Position numbers and translations under genes: made by a program | Assembly: GCF_963169125.1 (NCBI RefSeq) | Contig: NC_084802.1 | Location: 29,579,107-29,643,106 of the forward strand | Source: Humulus lupulus | Taxonomy: Eukaryota; Streptophyta; Magnoliopsida; Rosales; Cannabaceae | Reading direction: 5' to 3' | DNA length: 64,000 nucleotides | Shown here: one piece after another, positions 1 through 10,757 of the stretch | Position numbering within the stretch: the stretch's first letter is position 1 | Layout of the letters: every line of letters starts with the position of its first letter | Notes under the pieces: model-generated | Database searches by the model: none | What the model was told of the DNA's origin: nothing | The model's input: only the letters and a program-made list of their open reading frames with translations

Positions 1-560
1 CTAGGGCAAATACTGGAGAAAACTTGCCCAGGGTGTCATCACGAAACTCTGCCATGAATAACCCAGCTAGGGACATTCCCGCAGACTTGATAATAACCGA
101 GCTCCCTCGACAACTCAGAGTAGTAACCCAGGACCTATCGAGAATAATAACTCTGAGCCTGCAAGGACAAACAATGAGAGACCGCTACCGTCTCCGATCA
201 GGCATCCTCCATCACCAATAAGGCATTCTCCATCACTAATAAGGTATCCCTCTCCAACTCGGGGTGTACCCCAGTAGGCTCCCATCAGAAATGGAGTTGG
301 GGAGAGAGTGCCCTAGAGGCTTTCTCAGAGAGCTAGAAGTGGTAGCAAACAGGAGCCATCGAGCTCAACCTTATCATAGGGGCGAACACGAGATCCCACT
401 CGGGGCACGTCAGGAGCATAGATAGGTTAGACAACCCTAACCGTCTGGGAGTTATGTGTCGAGGTTGCATGCAACCAGAATTAGGGTGCATGTGAGTAAC
501 CCACCTCTCAATAAAATCTCACAACAGCTAGAAAGAACTGTCAGCTTCCATAATGGAAGT
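1..560 (+). pseudogene. B gag N-terminal remnant
   Basis: The DNA resembles the proline-rich N-terminal gag stretch of element 1 (about 1950-2060), including a short repeated phrase built on CCTCCATCACCAATAAGG near 200-260. No long open frame survives; the small open stretch at 24-221 is a fragment. The piece ends at GAAGT (556-560), the target duplication of element 1, and gag text resumes at 13434. There is nothing else in this stretch. Confidence 0.65.
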
Positions 561-1356
561 TGTTATACCCAGATTTCGAGCTATGTTAAATGTAACCTCG
601 AAAGTTGGATTCACAAACGAATGGACTCGTAAGGTTTAGAGTATTCTCCAGGACTAAATATCGAGCCTGCAAGACTGAGATGACCTCGAATATGGTGACC
701 TCGAAGTGTTCACGATCTCGAAAGGTAGCTCCAGAGATGCATCTATCCTCAGGGATGACCTCGGATCAGGGGTCCCGAGCTCGACGCACATATGATCTCG
801 AAAGCCATGTGACCTCGGGAGATGTCATTAGCTCGAAAGCTGACGAGAAACCTGGGAGGCTAAGGCCTTGGAGATATATGATAAAAACCGTGAATATCTA
901 TAAGTGTTATCCATAAGAGACGTAATCTTCATTTATTACTGTAAATCCCCTAAAGTCGTGGGATATTATTTGGTCAGTTATACGCCCCCTGGTCTTCAGG
1001 GGACGTTTCCTTTTATATCTGATTATAGGCATTTAAAGCCATTTATTTTATTTACACAAAAAGAGTAACTACCCAATATATGTGGGATAGTATTCTGCAA
1101 CCTTCTCTATAAATAGAGAGGTCATGCACCATTGTAATGGACCGAAATTCTGAACCTTGAGAGAAAACTCTGAAGAATTCATGCTTAAGAATTTTCAGAG
1201 ATAATCTTGAGTTTAATAACAGAGATTCGTGGACTAGGCAGATTTAACTGCTGAACTACATAAAAATCGTGTTTTGTGTTGTTATTTTTTAATTGGTCAT
1301 TACTAGTAATTGTTTACGTGCTCTTTTTTCACTGTTGACGAAAAATGGCATCAACA
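561..1356 (+). repeat. 5' LTR of element 1
   Basis: Begins TGTTATACCCAGATTTCG and ends GGCATCAACA. It matches 12633-13428 base for base in length. A TATA box lies at 1108-1116 within a small palindrome (CTCTATAAATAGAG). It is followed directly by the primer site. Confidence 0.95.
1108..1116 (+). promoter_or_regulatory. TATA box of element 1 LTR promoter
   Basis: TATAAATAG sits 548 bp into the LTR. The identical copy in the 3' LTR is at 13180-13188. B's LTR has TATAAATA at 50093-50100. Position and context suit a Pol II start that divides U3 from R. Confidence 0.7.
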
Positions 1357-1357
1357 G

Positions 1358-1378
1358 TTTGGTGCTTTAATTGAGAGC
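1358..1378 (+). other. Primer binding site of element 1
   Basis: TTTGGTGCTTTAATTGAGAG follows the LTR end after one to three bases. The TGG core fits pairing with the CCA end of a tRNA. It is not the initiator-Met site used by the other elements here. I do not assign the tRNA. Confidence 0.6.
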
Positions 1379-1404
1379 CTTAAGCATTCATCCCTGAAAA
1401 AGTC

Positions 1405-3533
1405 ATGGCCACAAACAATCAGAACACACCTGAAGAAAATTACCGAAGACGTCCTGGAAAACAACCAATGGAGAACCCGGATGTTGAAGAGAGAAGTGGG
1501 TCTTCTGATTCCCGGGGACCACCTCCTCCACCAAGGGATGAGGATATGTACTACAATCCGGAGCGGTACGTTCCTATCGTGGAACTTGAGAACCGGCAAT
1601 TGAAGCAGCTGTTGGCAGAGGCCAACAAACGGAATGAGGAGTTGACAAGGATAGCCGCAGAGGCGCAGGTGGCTCAGCCCCCGCCTCCGTGCGAAAACCA
1701 AGTCCCTCCTCCAAGGGACGTGTATGTTCCTCCCCGGAGACCCCGTGGACGTCCACGAAAAGATGCTGCCACAAGGAGGCCGACTCATCCTCTGGCACCA
1801 GCAGAGCCATCCGATCCACCTAGGCCCCAGAGGAGTACTCGAGCTCGGGCCCTGGCTAACCCGCCTATGGAAGTGCCTGCAGGAACTGAGAATAACTGAA
1901 CCCCTGCAGAGGCTCGGACTCAGGTACCTGGGAGCGCACCAAATGTGACCGACCCATCTCGGGCAAATTTTGGACCCTCTAGGCCGCGACAAGGGTGGCA
2001 GCCACCGACGCCTATACGATTCCCTCCATCACCCATAAGATATCCTTCGCCCCCCCGCAGGAATGCTCAGCCCGTTCGAGATCAGGATGAAGGGCATGCG
2101 GGGGAAAGACAAGGAAACAGGGAGACTTTCCAAGAGCGGAGAGGCGTCCCATCTGAGAAAAGTCAAACGTCTCGGTCTCGCACGGCGGAGACGAGGCGAC
2201 GTAGGAAGAATCCATTACGAAATAACCGAGCAATGAGTTTCACCAGTGATGAGTCCGGAGATACCAGGTCCGTCAGTAAACATGACCGAGGTCGTAATAA
2301 TACTGGAAGCCGCAAGAATCGTCCCGACCTGCGAAATCATCTGAACCAGAGTTGGGGTAATGGAGATCAAACAAATCCGGACCTGAGGGATCGCCTGAAT
2401 AGGCGTAGAGATCTCTCGCGGAGATGCGAGCCTGGAATCACGATCAATGACAATCAATTCTAGACAGTACCTCCTACTGATCCAGTCCAAGAAAGAATCG
2501 ATCAGCTCGAAAAAGCCTTTAGGCTTTTGAAGAATGAACGAGGAAATGGTCGATATGAGGACTCTGACGAGGAGCTCGAGCCGTTTGCTCCCCATATTTC
2601 TAACACTCCATTTCCTCAAGGGTTTCGGATCCTTCACGTCCCAATGTTTGAAGGAAAGACCGACCCGTGTAGTCACCTGAGCACGTTCAACACTATCATG
2701 AGAGCCAGTAACGTGGGTTATGAGCTCAGGTGCATGTTGTTTCCAACATCATTGGCAGGGCCTGCCAAAAGTTGGTTCGAAAAATATAAGAGACACTCAA
2801 TAACTTTTTGGGAACAGTTGTCTAAAGACTTTAAGAAGCAGTTCAGAGCAATGATGGGGGTCAGACCAGAGGCATCCACCTTAACTAACGTCCGACAACA
2901 GCCGGGCGAAACACTAAAGAGTTACCTAACGAGATTTAATCTGGAAATTTCCCGAGCTCGGGACGTGGATGACAGTGGGCACCTAATGGCTATCCGAGCT
3001 GGTGTATTGCCGGGAAGTGCCCTTTGGGACGACATGCAAGGGAAACCTGTAAGGTCAATAACCGAGTTTAACAGACGAGCGCAGAGATTTGTCAATGTAG
3101 AGGAAGCGAGGTCAACGCTCAATGCGACTTCCCAGCCCGAAACTACAACAATAAACATCAACTCTGCCTCAACCTCGGCGGACCTAGCAGCTCCAAAGCC
3201 TGCCACGGAAAAACCCTCCAAGAGGAAAAAGAACGAAGGAAGTAACCCGAAGCCGAGGGAGGAAAGAAGAAGAAAGGGGAGAGGTATTTCTCCGTGTATA
3301 GAGTATACACTGAGCTCAATGAGTCTCGGGAGAACATATACCTGGCTAATGAAAACCAGGTCCCCTTTAGGCGTCCGGACCCGATGAGAAATCAAAAATC
3401 CAAGAGGGATTCCAGTAAGTATTGCCGGTTCCACAGAGACACCGGGCATACAACCAATGAATGTCGACAATTGAAGGACGAGATCGAAGGGTTGATCTCG
3501 AGAGGTTACTTCCGACAGTATGTCAAAAACTAG
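1405..3533 (+). pseudogene. gag of element 1 (interrupted)
   Basis: The capsid/nucleocapsid polyprotein would package element RNA in cytoplasmic particles. The frame opens with MATNNQNTPEENYRRRPG, a Pro/Arg-rich N-terminus, and continues in one frame to about 3260 past TGA at 1897 and TAG at 2461. The capsid core is at 2640-3110 (LAGPAKSWFEKY, NVRQQPGETLKSYL, then the ALWDDM region). A one-base shift near 3255-3275 moves to the frame that holds the nucleocapsid knuckle CRFHRDTGHTTNEC (C-x2-H-x4-H-x4-C, a CHHC form) and ends at TAG 3531. B has a stop at the same codon (TGA 14740), so this may be the natural gag end. The downstream frame is the same as protease. Confidence 0.85.
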
Positions 3534-4472
3534 AGTACGGGTCAGACGGCCGCGAGCCAGAGAGTAGCCGCGCCTCCGACGACGCAAAACAATAATTCCC
3601 GATCTCGGGAAGAAGACAGGCCCCCGCCGATAGATGGAGAGGATGTAATAACCATCTCGGGAGGGCCTCATCTCGCAGGAGTGGGCAGGAACGCCCAAAA
3701 GAGATATGTTAACGAACTGAAGACCGGGGATGGATCTCCTTATGAACCCGAACCTAGGGCTCCCAAAAGTCAGAGGATTGAGACACAACCAATAACATTC
3801 ACTGAGGAAGACGCATCCCATGTCCAGTTTCCTCACCATGACCCGCTGGTCATTACTCTTCAGCTGGCCAACAGGAGGGTCCACCGAGTTCTCATAGATA
3901 ATGGGAGCTCAGTCAACATACTTTACAAAGCAACCCTCGAGAAGATGGGACTCTCCCTTCGCGACCTGAAAGCGTGTGCAACTACGTTGTACGGTTTTTC
4001 AGGAGAAGAAACCGCCTGCATGGGATCCATCGAGCTCCCCGTGACCTTGGGAGATTATCCAGTCTCGGTAACCAAGATAATGGAGTTCGTGGTAGTAGAC
4101 TTACCATCTACCTACAATGTGCTGCTCGGGAGACCCGCCCTGGTCGGGTTGGGGGCAGTTTCATCAGTGAGGCATCTGGCCCTTAAGTTCCCAACCCCTA
4201 GCGGAGTCGGGACATTGAAAGGAGACCAGTTAGCAGGAAGGGAGTGCTACAGCATCTCCTTGAGAGGAAAGAAACAGACGAGCGCACAAGCACTCGTCAT
4301 CATACAAAACAAAGACGGAACGGTCTTAGAGATTGACGAAGAGATTGATCCAAGAATTGAGGAGAAAGCTGACCTCGAACCTTTAGAGGAGCTCGAAGAA
4401 GTTCAGCTCGGGGAAGCTGATCCTTCGAAAAAGGTGAAGGTCGGAAAACACCTCCCAGATGAGACAAAATAG
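3534..4472 (+). pseudogene. protease region of element 1 pol
   Basis: Aspartic protease that would cut Gag-Pol. After a linker, the retropepsin core is near 3890-4200: flap-side text VITLQLANRRVHRVL leads into the active site LIDNGSSVNILY (DNG in place of the common DTG/DSG, seen also in B), then NVLLGRPALVGLG. An acidic tail follows. The stretch is open from about 3537 to TAG 4470, where translation would need Gln (CAG to TAG), and the same frame then continues into RT. Confidence 0.85.
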
Positions 4473-5771
4473 CAATTAATTTGCTTTTTGAAGAAAAACC
4501 AGGATGTCTTCGCGTGGTCACACTCAGACATGGTGGGGATAAGCCCGAATATAGCAAGCCACGCACTGAACATAGACAAAAGCTTTCCCTCGAAGCAACA
4601 AAAGCGAAGATAGCTGGACGAAGACAGAAAGAAAGCATTGAAGGAGGAGGTTGACAGGTTAAAGGCAAACCGATTCATTAGGGATGCCTTTTACCCTGAC
4701 TGGGTAGCCAATCCAGTATTGGTCCCAAAGCCCAATGGGACATGGAGAACCTGTATTGACTATTCAGATCTCAACAAAGCTTGCCCAAAAGACTGTTTTC
4801 CGCTACCGAGGATTGACCAGCTCGTGGATGCCACGGTGGGGCACGGCCTGATGTCGTTCATGGATGCATATTCTGGATATAACCAGATTCCCATGCATGC
4901 CCCCGACCAAGAACATACGAGCTTTATAACGGATAAAGGGCTATACTGCTATAATGTCATGCCATTCGGGCTCAAGAATGCTGGAGCCACATACCAGCGG
5001 CTCGTAAACATGATGTTTTCAGAACAAATAGGGAACAACATGGAGGTTTATGTTGATGACATGCTTGTCAAGTCTCAACTCAACAAGAACCATGTTGATG
5101 ACCTCGAAGAGTGCTTCAGCGTGCTCCGAAAGTATAACATGAAGCTAAATCCTCATAAATGCACTTTTGGGGTATCTTCAGGAAAATTTCTGGGCTTTAT
5201 TGTGAACTCTCGAGGAATCGAGGCTAACCCCGACAAGATCAAGGCCTTGATTGACATGCCCTCACCTCGAAGGCACAAAGATGTCCAAAGTCTGACTGGC
5301 AGGATGGCAGCCCTAAGCAGATTCATCTCGAAATCTACGGATCGTGGTCTTCCATTTTTCAACTTATTAAGGGGAGGTAAGAAATTTGAATGGATGGAGG
5401 AATGCGAGCTGGCTTTTCAGGAGCTCAAAAGGCACCTTGCAGAACCACCCATCCTGTCGAAACCTGAAACGGGAGAAATACTGTACCTATACCTTTCAAC
5501 CACCGAACAACGGATAAGCGCAGTGCTCGTTCAAGAAGAAGAGAAGGTGCAAAGACTCGTTTACTACATCAGTAAAAGATTACTGGGGGCAGAGTCAAGA
5601 TACCCATTGATGGAGAAACTCACGCTCAGTTTAATTCATTCATCTCGTAAACTCCGCCCTTACTTTCAGGCGCATCCCATCCATGTACTGACTGATCAAC
5701 CGCTTAGACAAGTCCTGTCTAAACCAGAAGCTTCAGGTCGACTTCTTAAATGGGCTGTTGAGCTCGGATAG
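4473..5771 (+). pseudogene. reverse transcriptase and first RNase H of element 1
   Basis: The frame resumes with the KNQDVFAWSHSDM block typical of plant Ty3/gypsy pol, is stopped by TAG at 4611, and is then open to TAG 5769. RT motifs include WRTCIDYSDLNKACPKD, FMDAYSGYNQI, YNVMPFGLKNAGATYQ and the catalytic VYVDDMLVKS near 5046-5075. The first RNase H follows (LYLYLSTTEQRISAVLVQEE, ESRYPLMEKL, then a DQPLRQVL block). Both stops are TAG where Gln is expected, consistent with C-to-T change. The catalytic YVDD is intact. Confidence 0.9.
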
Positions 5772-6392
5772 TTCGAGATCACCTACCACCCGAGAACGAC
5801 CATTAAGGCACAGGCATTGGCGGACTTCATAATGGAATGTACCAGTATAGCCAACGACGAGGTAATAACCACGGCCCACGAGCTGTGGAAACTTTACGTC
5901 GACGGCTCATCAAATGAAAATGGAGCAGGGGCAGGGGTCATTCTGGTTACCCCCGCAGGGAGTAGATTTCATTCTGCCTTAAGATTTGGCTTTAGAGTGT
6001 CGAATAATGAGGCCGAGTACGAGGCTCTACTCGCGGGACTTCGCATAGCAAAGGAGCTTAAAGCTAAAGCTATACATTGCTACAGTGACTCCCAGCTCGT
6101 GGTTAATCAAATCCTAGGAGAATACCAGGCTCGTGGCACAAGAATGGCAGCTTATCTGGAGAAGGAAAAATCTGCATTGGAGTATTTCGAGTTTTACGCA
6201 ATCGAACAGGTTCCCCGAGAACAAAACTCAAATGCAGATGCCTTAACTCGACTCGCTACATCCAACGAGAATGAAGAGCTGAATGTTATGCCCATAGAAC
6301 ACCTATCAGCACCTAGCATTAACGAGCCAGAAGAGGAAGATGTGTGTATGATAGAAACAGAGCCGACCTGGATGACCCCAATAGTTGATTAA
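5772..6392 (+). pseudogene. archaeal-type second RNase H of element 1
   Basis: Directly in frame after TAG 5769 comes FEITYHPRTTIKAQALADF, then a second RNase H fold: WKLYVDGSSNENGAGAG, NNEAEYEALLAGL, CYSDSQLVVNQILG, NSNADALTRLA. These carry the D-E-D-D type acidic set. A second (archaeal-type) RNase H after RT-RH is a hallmark of the Tat lineage. The domain is open from 5772 to TAA 6390, which sits where B reads Tyr (PIIDY). Confidence 0.9.
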
Positions 6393-7604
6393 CTCGAGAA
6401 TGGAGTTCTTCCAAAAGATCGGAACCAGGCTCGAAAGTTGATGTATCAACTTCCCCGTTACACCATTTTAGACGGAAAACTATACAGAAGAGGATATTCC
6501 ATGCCGTTACTTAGGTGCGTAACCCCTCCCGAAGCTAAGAAGATCATTGAAGAAATTCATGAAGAGTTTTGCGGAGATCACACCGGGGGGCATAGCCTGT
6601 CCAAGAAGATCATACGCCAAGTATATTTCTAGCCAACCATTAAAACGAATTCTTTCGAGTACGTGAAAAAATGCGACAAATGCCAGAGATTCGCCACGAT
6701 ACCCTGAGCTCCACCATCCGAGCTGACCATGCTGACTTCCCCATGGCCTTTCGCGGTATGGGGGATCGACCTCATAGGCTCTCTCCCGACTGGTAAGGGC
6801 GGAGTAAAATATGCTGTGGTCGCCGTGGATTACTTCACAAAGTGGACGGAGGCTGAACCGTTGGCGACTATAACTTCAAAAAAGATCCTTGATTTCGTGG
6901 TAAAAAGCATCGTGTGCCGCTATGGGGTACCAAGGAAGATCGTATCCGACAATGGAACCCAGTTCGATTGCGACTTGTTCACCGACTTTTGTGGAAAGAA
7001 CGGCATAATAAAGAGTTTTTCGTCAGTAGCCCACCCTCAAGCGAATGGCCAGGTCGAGGCTGTAAACAAAACTCTCAAAAGTTCTCTGAAGAAAAGGTTG
7101 GAGGAAGCCAAGGGACGATGGCCCGAAGAATTGCCCCAAGTTCTTTGGGGATACAGGACCACAGCTCGAACATCAACAGGGCATACCCCGTTCTCTCTAG
7201 CATACGGCTGCGAGGCAATGTTGCCCATCGAGGTCGAAATTCCAACGATCCGAACTCAGATTTACGATCAAAGTTCAAACCACACTCAGCTTGAGGAAAC
7301 CTTAGACTTGATTGAAGAAAAAAGAGAAGAGGCTCAGCTGAGAAACGCTGCTTACCAGCAACGAACTATCAGGTATTTTAACAAGAGGGTTCGAGACTGA
7401 AAGTTCAGAATGGGAGATCTGGTGTTGAGACGCGTATTCTTGGCAACGCGAGATCCAGCAGCTGGGGTGCTCGGGCCGAATTGGGAAGGACTGTACCAGA
7501 TAGAGTCAATCATTCATCCCGGTGTATACAAACTTCCGAGATTGGACGGGAGCATGGTACCACGAGCATGGAATGGCGAACACCTTAGACCTTACTATCA
7601 GTAG
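6393..7604 (+). pseudogene. integrase of element 1
   Basis: Integrase would insert the cDNA in the nucleus. It is in the same frame as the upstream pol, broken by TAG 6630 (Trp in B's GYFWPT), TGA 6705 (Arg position) and TGA 7398. The zinc domain has His-His-Cys-Cys (EIHEEFCGDHTGGH and KKCDKCQRF). The core has WGIDLIGSLP, VSDNGTQFD and HPQANGQVEAVNKT, giving an intact D-D-E. The C-terminal part (GDLVLRRVF, GPNWEGLYQI, WNGEHLRPYYQ) ends at TAG 7602. No chromodomain is present, as expected for Tat. Confidence 0.9.
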
Positions 7605-8700
7605 TGTAGGAAAAGTGTTGCCTATAACCATGAGTTTCTATCTGTATTAGTTTGTTTGCTTTTTGAATTCCATCAAATAAAGATTTATTTCGATCAGTAT
7701 ATTATCTCTTTTTATTTTTTATTTTTGCAATCTCTCTTAATTTAATAACCTATGGTCACACTCATAGGATATTAAGGGGGCATCATTGGTATATATAACA
7801 TCAGCTTAAAAAATAAAAAATATATAAAGTATTTGGATATAACCAGATACGCGAGCTTAGATAGTTCAGACATAACCGAATTATCAAAAACAAAGTATTT
7901 GGATATAACCAGATACGCGAGCTTAGATAGTTCGGACATAACCGAATTAGCAATAACAAAGTATTTGGATATAACCAGATACGCGAGCTTAGATAGTTCG
8001 GACATAACCGAATTATCAAAAACAAAGTATTTGGATATAACCAGATACGCGAGCTTAGATAGTTCGGACATAACCGAATTAGCAATAACAAAGTATTTGG
8101 ATATAACCAGATACGCGAGCTTAGATAGTTCGCACATAACCGAATTATCAAAAACCGAAAACGTTTGGAGTTAACCAGATGTGCAAACTTAACAGGTTTG
8201 GAACAAATCAGCCAAAAAACTAATCGACGATAAGTAGGAACCTAAACCTACTTCGGGATGAGTCGAGATCGAGACTGGAATGTCTTAAAGAAAAATAGTT
8301 TCGAACTCTTAACCTTGGAGCAAAGACCGATTATGAGGAAAAGTGACTAAGCAAAAAAGATATAACCAAATCATTCACATTACATACCATATAAGTACTT
8401 TCGGGTTCATGGTTAAAGTAATATCCGACTTTGAAAAATAACGAGGCCGGAAGCGGATAATTTGAACAAACTATGCATGAATGCATTGAGCTTCGAGCCT
8501 AAATCCACAATATGTTTGTATGAATAAATAAACATAAATGATTCATCCATATAAAGTGTGCAAAATATTTCGAGCCAAGAAATGTAAAGCATATATAAGT
8601 CAATATTTAAAGAAATTGTATTAGCCCCATGGGCATAAATTAAAATAATTACAAAAATAAGGGGACGCAGCCCCAATAGATGGTTTCCCCGAGATCAGAT
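7605..8700 (+). other. Post-pol spacer of element 1
   Basis: AT-rich non-coding DNA between integrase and the end of the antisense locus. It contains a purine tract TTAAGGGGGCATC at 7770-7782, which resembles the real 3' purine tract (GAGGGGGCAAGA) and has a counterpart in B at about 31706. It also contains the 66-bp tandem array. No convincing gene is present. Confidence 0.7.
7829..8158. repeat. Tandem array: five 66-bp units, alternating A-B-A-B-A
   Basis: The unit starts GTATTTGGATATAACCAGAT and contains CGCGAGCTTAGATAGTTCGG. Starts fall at 7829, 7895, 7961, 8027 and 8093, exactly 66 bp apart. Units alternate between ATTATCAAAAAC and ATTAGCAATAAC near their ends, making a 132-bp higher-order dimer. 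A decayed sixth unit follows to about 8215. Because 66 is divisible by three, open frames arise on both strands; they are not taken as genes. Confidence 0.95.
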
Positions 8701-9315
8701 TTAAGAAAGAGGAGTCTCCTTGGCCTTCTCAGCATCAGCAGCACCGGACTCCTCAGGACGAATAACATGGCTATCCTCCTGGGCTCCCTCCGAAACGGCC
8801 TCCCGAGCAGCCTCTTCCTTCTCGAGCCGAGCAGCCTCTTCCTTCTCGAGCCGAGCATTCCACCTGTCAAGAAGTGTCGCCTCATGAAGACCTAAGAAGC
8901 TGGTATCCAGATCTTCATTGTTGGCCCACATTCGGTACATGGCCGAGTCAATCGCCTGATCCTTCTTCTCTTTGTACTCAGCAAGGAGGCGAGCTTTTTC
9001 ATCCTCCATGATATCAAAGGTGGTAGCCTTTTCCTCTTCAAGCTTCTTGTTGGTCTCCTGGAGCTGGGTGATCTCCTTCTTAAGACCCGCGAGCTCGGCA
9101 TTCTCCTTCTTAAGCTCCTCGAGCTTAGCTTTCAGCTTCCCGAGCTCGGTGGCCATGCCTTCACGTTCCTTTGCTCCTGCCTCAAGCTTTGCATTCGCTG
9201 CCTTCAGATCATTGCTCACTTTGAGGTGGAGATCCTTCGCCTCTTGAGCATGAGACCTGCTCGAATGGATCTCGTTGTTCAACTTATAATTGAGCTGGGC
9301 AGTAAAGGCAAGAGA
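8701..9315 (-). CDS. Antisense locus exon 4: coiled-coil protein C-terminus (element 1)
   Basis: On the minus strand a pyrimidine tract and CAG acceptor (9318-9316) precede SLAFTAQLNYKLNNEI. A long charged coiled coil follows (many KLE, LKKE and LEEEK heptad-like steps), then YRMWANNEDLDTSFLG and a Glu/Ala-rich tail ending KAKETPLS at 8701. It joins in phase with exon 3 (donor GTAAGT at 9394). The copy in B (32436-32900) has the same acceptor position and the matching core WATNPELNISFLS, but a coiled coil shorter by roughly 40 residues. Function unknown; inferred to be an extra ORF of the Tat lineage. Confidence 0.75.
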   Translation of the reverse strand, partial: SLAFTAQLNYKLNNEIHSSRSHAQEAKDLHLKVSNDLKAANAKLEAGAKEREGMATELGKLKAKLEELKKENAELAGLKKEITQLQETNKKLEEEKATTFDIMEDEKARLLAEYKEKKDQAIDSAMYRMWANNEDLDTSFLGLHEATLLDRWNARLEKEEAARLEKEEAAREAVSEGAQEDSHVIRPEESGAADAEKAKETPLS

Positions 9316-9394
9316 CTGAAAAAGGAAAAAATCATCATTAACACCAGGTCAGTGTGATTATAACCAAGAAGAAGGACTGTAGAAGGACACTTAC

Positions 9395-9925
9395 CGCGAT
9401 AGCGAGCTCGATACTCTTCTCATAGAGGACAGTGCAATCTTGGGTATCGTTCAAGCATTGCCATTGGGGAGCTTCGAGACTGCCAAAGCTCTGGCCGATC
9501 CAGGACATAACATCCGAGACCAGCGTAGACCCATGGGACCCAGCGGCATTGTCGACCACATATGCATCCATGTGGGTGGAAACTGATAGCTTCTGAGCTC
9601 GAGAAGCAGAAGGCTTTCTAGAAGGAGGACCCAAGGATGACTGAACCACCACAGGAGGTTGGGGCTCAACCACAATGGAGGGATCGACCAGCGAAGACGG
9701 CGCCACTGCAGAGGCGACGGCCTGCGAGGACGGCGCCGCTGTGGAAACGCCGGCCTGGGAAGTCGCCGCAGCGATGGAGCTCGAAACCGGCGGAGCAGGA
9801 GGAGGGGTTTTCTTGGACCTCTTGGGGCCCTTGCCCGGCCGGTCAGTCTTCAGCGACCCCGCTCTGGGACGCTTGCTCCTCTTGGCGCCACCACTTTCGA
9901 TGATGTTGTCGAGGTCGGAATCCAT
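9395..9925 (-). CDS. Antisense locus exon 3: ORF-B start (element 1)
   Basis: Begins at ATG 9925 with MDSDLDNIIESGGAKRSKRP, a basic, NLS-like segment (PKRSKKTPPPAPP), then a low-complexity Ala/Ser/Pro/Val stretch, then a conserved block SWIGQSFGSLEAPQWQC near 9460-9510, and ELAIA before the GTAAGT donor (GT at 9394-9393). An AG acceptor lies just before the ATG (AGCAAGATG). B's copy begins with the same MDSDLDNI and keeps CIGQCFSNLGAPQWEF. Conservation of start, block and donor in two diverged copies supports a real protein, possibly nuclear. No known family recognised. Confidence 0.7.
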
Positions 9926-10022
9926 CTTGCTTGCACAAGTCACAACACAGTGTGAGTCAGTAAAAGAGAAGCATATACGTTGTTTCAGTATCACAGACAT
10001 ATAAAGTGATGATAGAGGAAAC

Positions 10023-10514
10023 CTAACTGGAACTCTCCCCCGAGCTCGAGCTTGGGGACCATGAAATTCCCCCGTCTTCAGAGGAGGCGGGGGGAGTGCC
10101 TTCCCTATATGTGGGTGATAACCTCGAAAGGTCCCTATAATCGTTGGTCCCGTATTGAACAGCTATCTCGTTCCACACCTCGTCCGTAGTATACATGGTG
10201 TCGTATTTCCCGAGCCCACTATCAAACCTATGGACACAGTCGTCTACCCAACTCCATATGTAGAAGTGGTATCTATCCTGTGGGCATGAGACTAACCTAT
10301 TGGGCTTATGTTTTAGTAAGGTGGGGGACCACATTCTCGAGGTAAGGAAGGCTTTACCTTCATCCAAATCTGAGCTCGAGGCTTCGTCATTAGCCTCATT
10401 CCCCGAAAACGGACTCGTTATGCGAACTGGAAGTGGCGGCCTTGCTTCTTTCCTTGGAGGGAGGGCGCCTGTGGGCAAAGGCACCTGCTCCCAGTGTTCA
10501 TACTTTTTATTGGA
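10023..10514 (-). CDS. Antisense locus exon 2: ORF-A C-terminus (element 1)
   Basis: After a CTAG acceptor (minus strand, 10516-10515) the frame reads SNKKYEHWEQVPLPTG, later SRMWSPTLLKHKPN, then AVQYGTNDYRDLSR and an acidic Ser-rich end SSSSGESSS, stopping at TAG 10023-10025. The B copy, split by unit H, reads AVQYGTNDNRDLSRMSPNYR and ends SSSQGGSSN followed by TAG at the same place. The shared terminator suggests that ORF-A ends here rather than being spliced to exon 3. The exon 1 donor is in phase 1 while this acceptor looks phase 0, so the exact junction is unsure. Confidence 0.65.
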   Translation of the reverse strand, partial: SNKKYEHWEQVPLPTGALPPRKEARPPLPVRITSPFSGNEANDEASSSDLDEGKAFLTSRMWSPTLLKHKPNRLVSCPQDRYHFYIWSWVDDCVHRFDSGLGKYDTMYTTDEVWNEIAVQYGTNDYRDLSRLSPTYREGTPPASSEDGGISWSPSSSSGESSS

Positions 10515-10757
10515 CTAGTCAAAGGTGGACTGACCCTCCCCCAAAAGTCTGCATTTTCGGAACCTGTCCTCGTGTAAAAGGTATAAGAGAGACCTCCTGC
10601 CATGGGGAAGTTGGAGCAGGGTCTCTCTGTGCCCCTTCATTGTCTCGTCAGGAGTGGGACGCTGAAAATTGGCTGAAACACAAAACATATTTCAACTAAG
10701 TATGGATCTAAGAGCTAATGTCCCGAGCACACAAACAAAAATAACGAGAATACTTAC

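Noticed and set aside
7829..8158. CRISPR-like array
   Set aside because: Contiguous tandem repeat without unique spacers, in a plant retrotransposon.
7772..8174. Three overlapping open frames of 110-120 codons on both strands
   Set aside because: They are products of the 66-bp tandem repeat, whose length is a multiple of three; the peptides are the same 22 residues repeated.
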